Assembly: GCA_003670425.1 (NCBI GenBank)
Contig: QWRL01000162.1
Coordinates: 1 to 5,543, forward strand
Direction of reading: 5' to 3'
DNA from: Chloroflexota bacterium
GTDB lineage: Bacteria; Chloroflexota; Anaerolineae; Anaerolineales; UBA11657
DNA length: 5,543 nucleotides
The notes under the pieces were generated by a model. That model was not told the DNA's origin. It made no database searches and saw only the letters and a program-made list of their open reading frames with translations. Each line of letters opens with the position of its first letter. The stretch's first letter is position 1. Positions 5,451 to 5,543 of this stretch are shown here, in pieces. A program made the translations under genes and the position numbers.

Positions 5451-5543
5451 CTATTTATTTGTGAGTCGTTGCTCCACCTATGTTGCTAATTTGCGGCTTA
5501 GGGCCATCTGAACCCGTGTGCAGTGCGGGGTTTATGGATCCAC

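Noticed and set aside
1..5543. CRISPR arrays, insertion sequences, tRNA or rRNA genes, phage or defence genes.
   Set aside because: No regularly spaced repeats, transposase motifs, cloverleaf sequence or defence-protein domains were seen on either strand.

Overview
The window is a piece of a bacterial chromosome of fairly high G+C content. It carries ordinary metabolic genes and no sign of a mobile element, CRISPR array, rRNA or tRNA. The short actinobacterial-style inositol-3-phosphate synthase, the ribokinase-like PfkB protein with its VQGWLRRWD segment, and the acetyl-CoA-synthetase-like acyl-CoA ligase together recall Chloroflexota. This is inferred from remembered family resemblance, not from a search, and an actinobacterium or another phylum remains possible.

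Layout. Bases 1-318 (+) are the 3' end of a CoA-acylating methylmalonate/malonate-semialdehyde dehydrogenase (MmsA/IolA type). Bases 402-1481 (+) encode a complete inositol-3-phosphate synthase (Ino1), preceded by a plausible promoter and a clear AAGGAG ribosome binding site. Bases 1482-1702 are a leader with a TATAAT box, a possible very short upstream reading frame and a hairpin touching the ribosome binding site. They lead into an AMP-forming acyl-CoA synthetase at 1703-3643 (+). After a strong stem-loop that spans its stop codon and a 151-base gap rich in short repeats comes a PfkB-family sugar or polyol kinase at 3795-4637 (+). A GC-rich hairpin lies between this gene and a convergent class I glutamine-amidotransferase-like hydrolase (PuuD family) at 4683-5408 (-). 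The last ~100 bases hold the probable promoter of that gene and nothing else that can be assigned.

How the genes fit together. Ino1 makes inositol phosphate from glucose 6-phosphate. The MmsA/IolA-type enzyme finishes valine or inositol breakdown by making propionyl-CoA or acetyl-CoA. The ligase activates a carboxylic acid to a CoA thioester, and the kinase phosphorylates a sugar or polyol. A shared inositol/CoA theme is possible. However, each gene appears to have its own leader and the gaps are 83-221 bases, so they look like separately transcribed neighbours rather than one operon.

No clearly new system was found. The most noteworthy signal is a pair of almost identical stem-loops flanking the start codon of the acyl-CoA synthetase. 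Their arms are interchangeable, so they could form alternative RNA structures that hide or expose the translation start.
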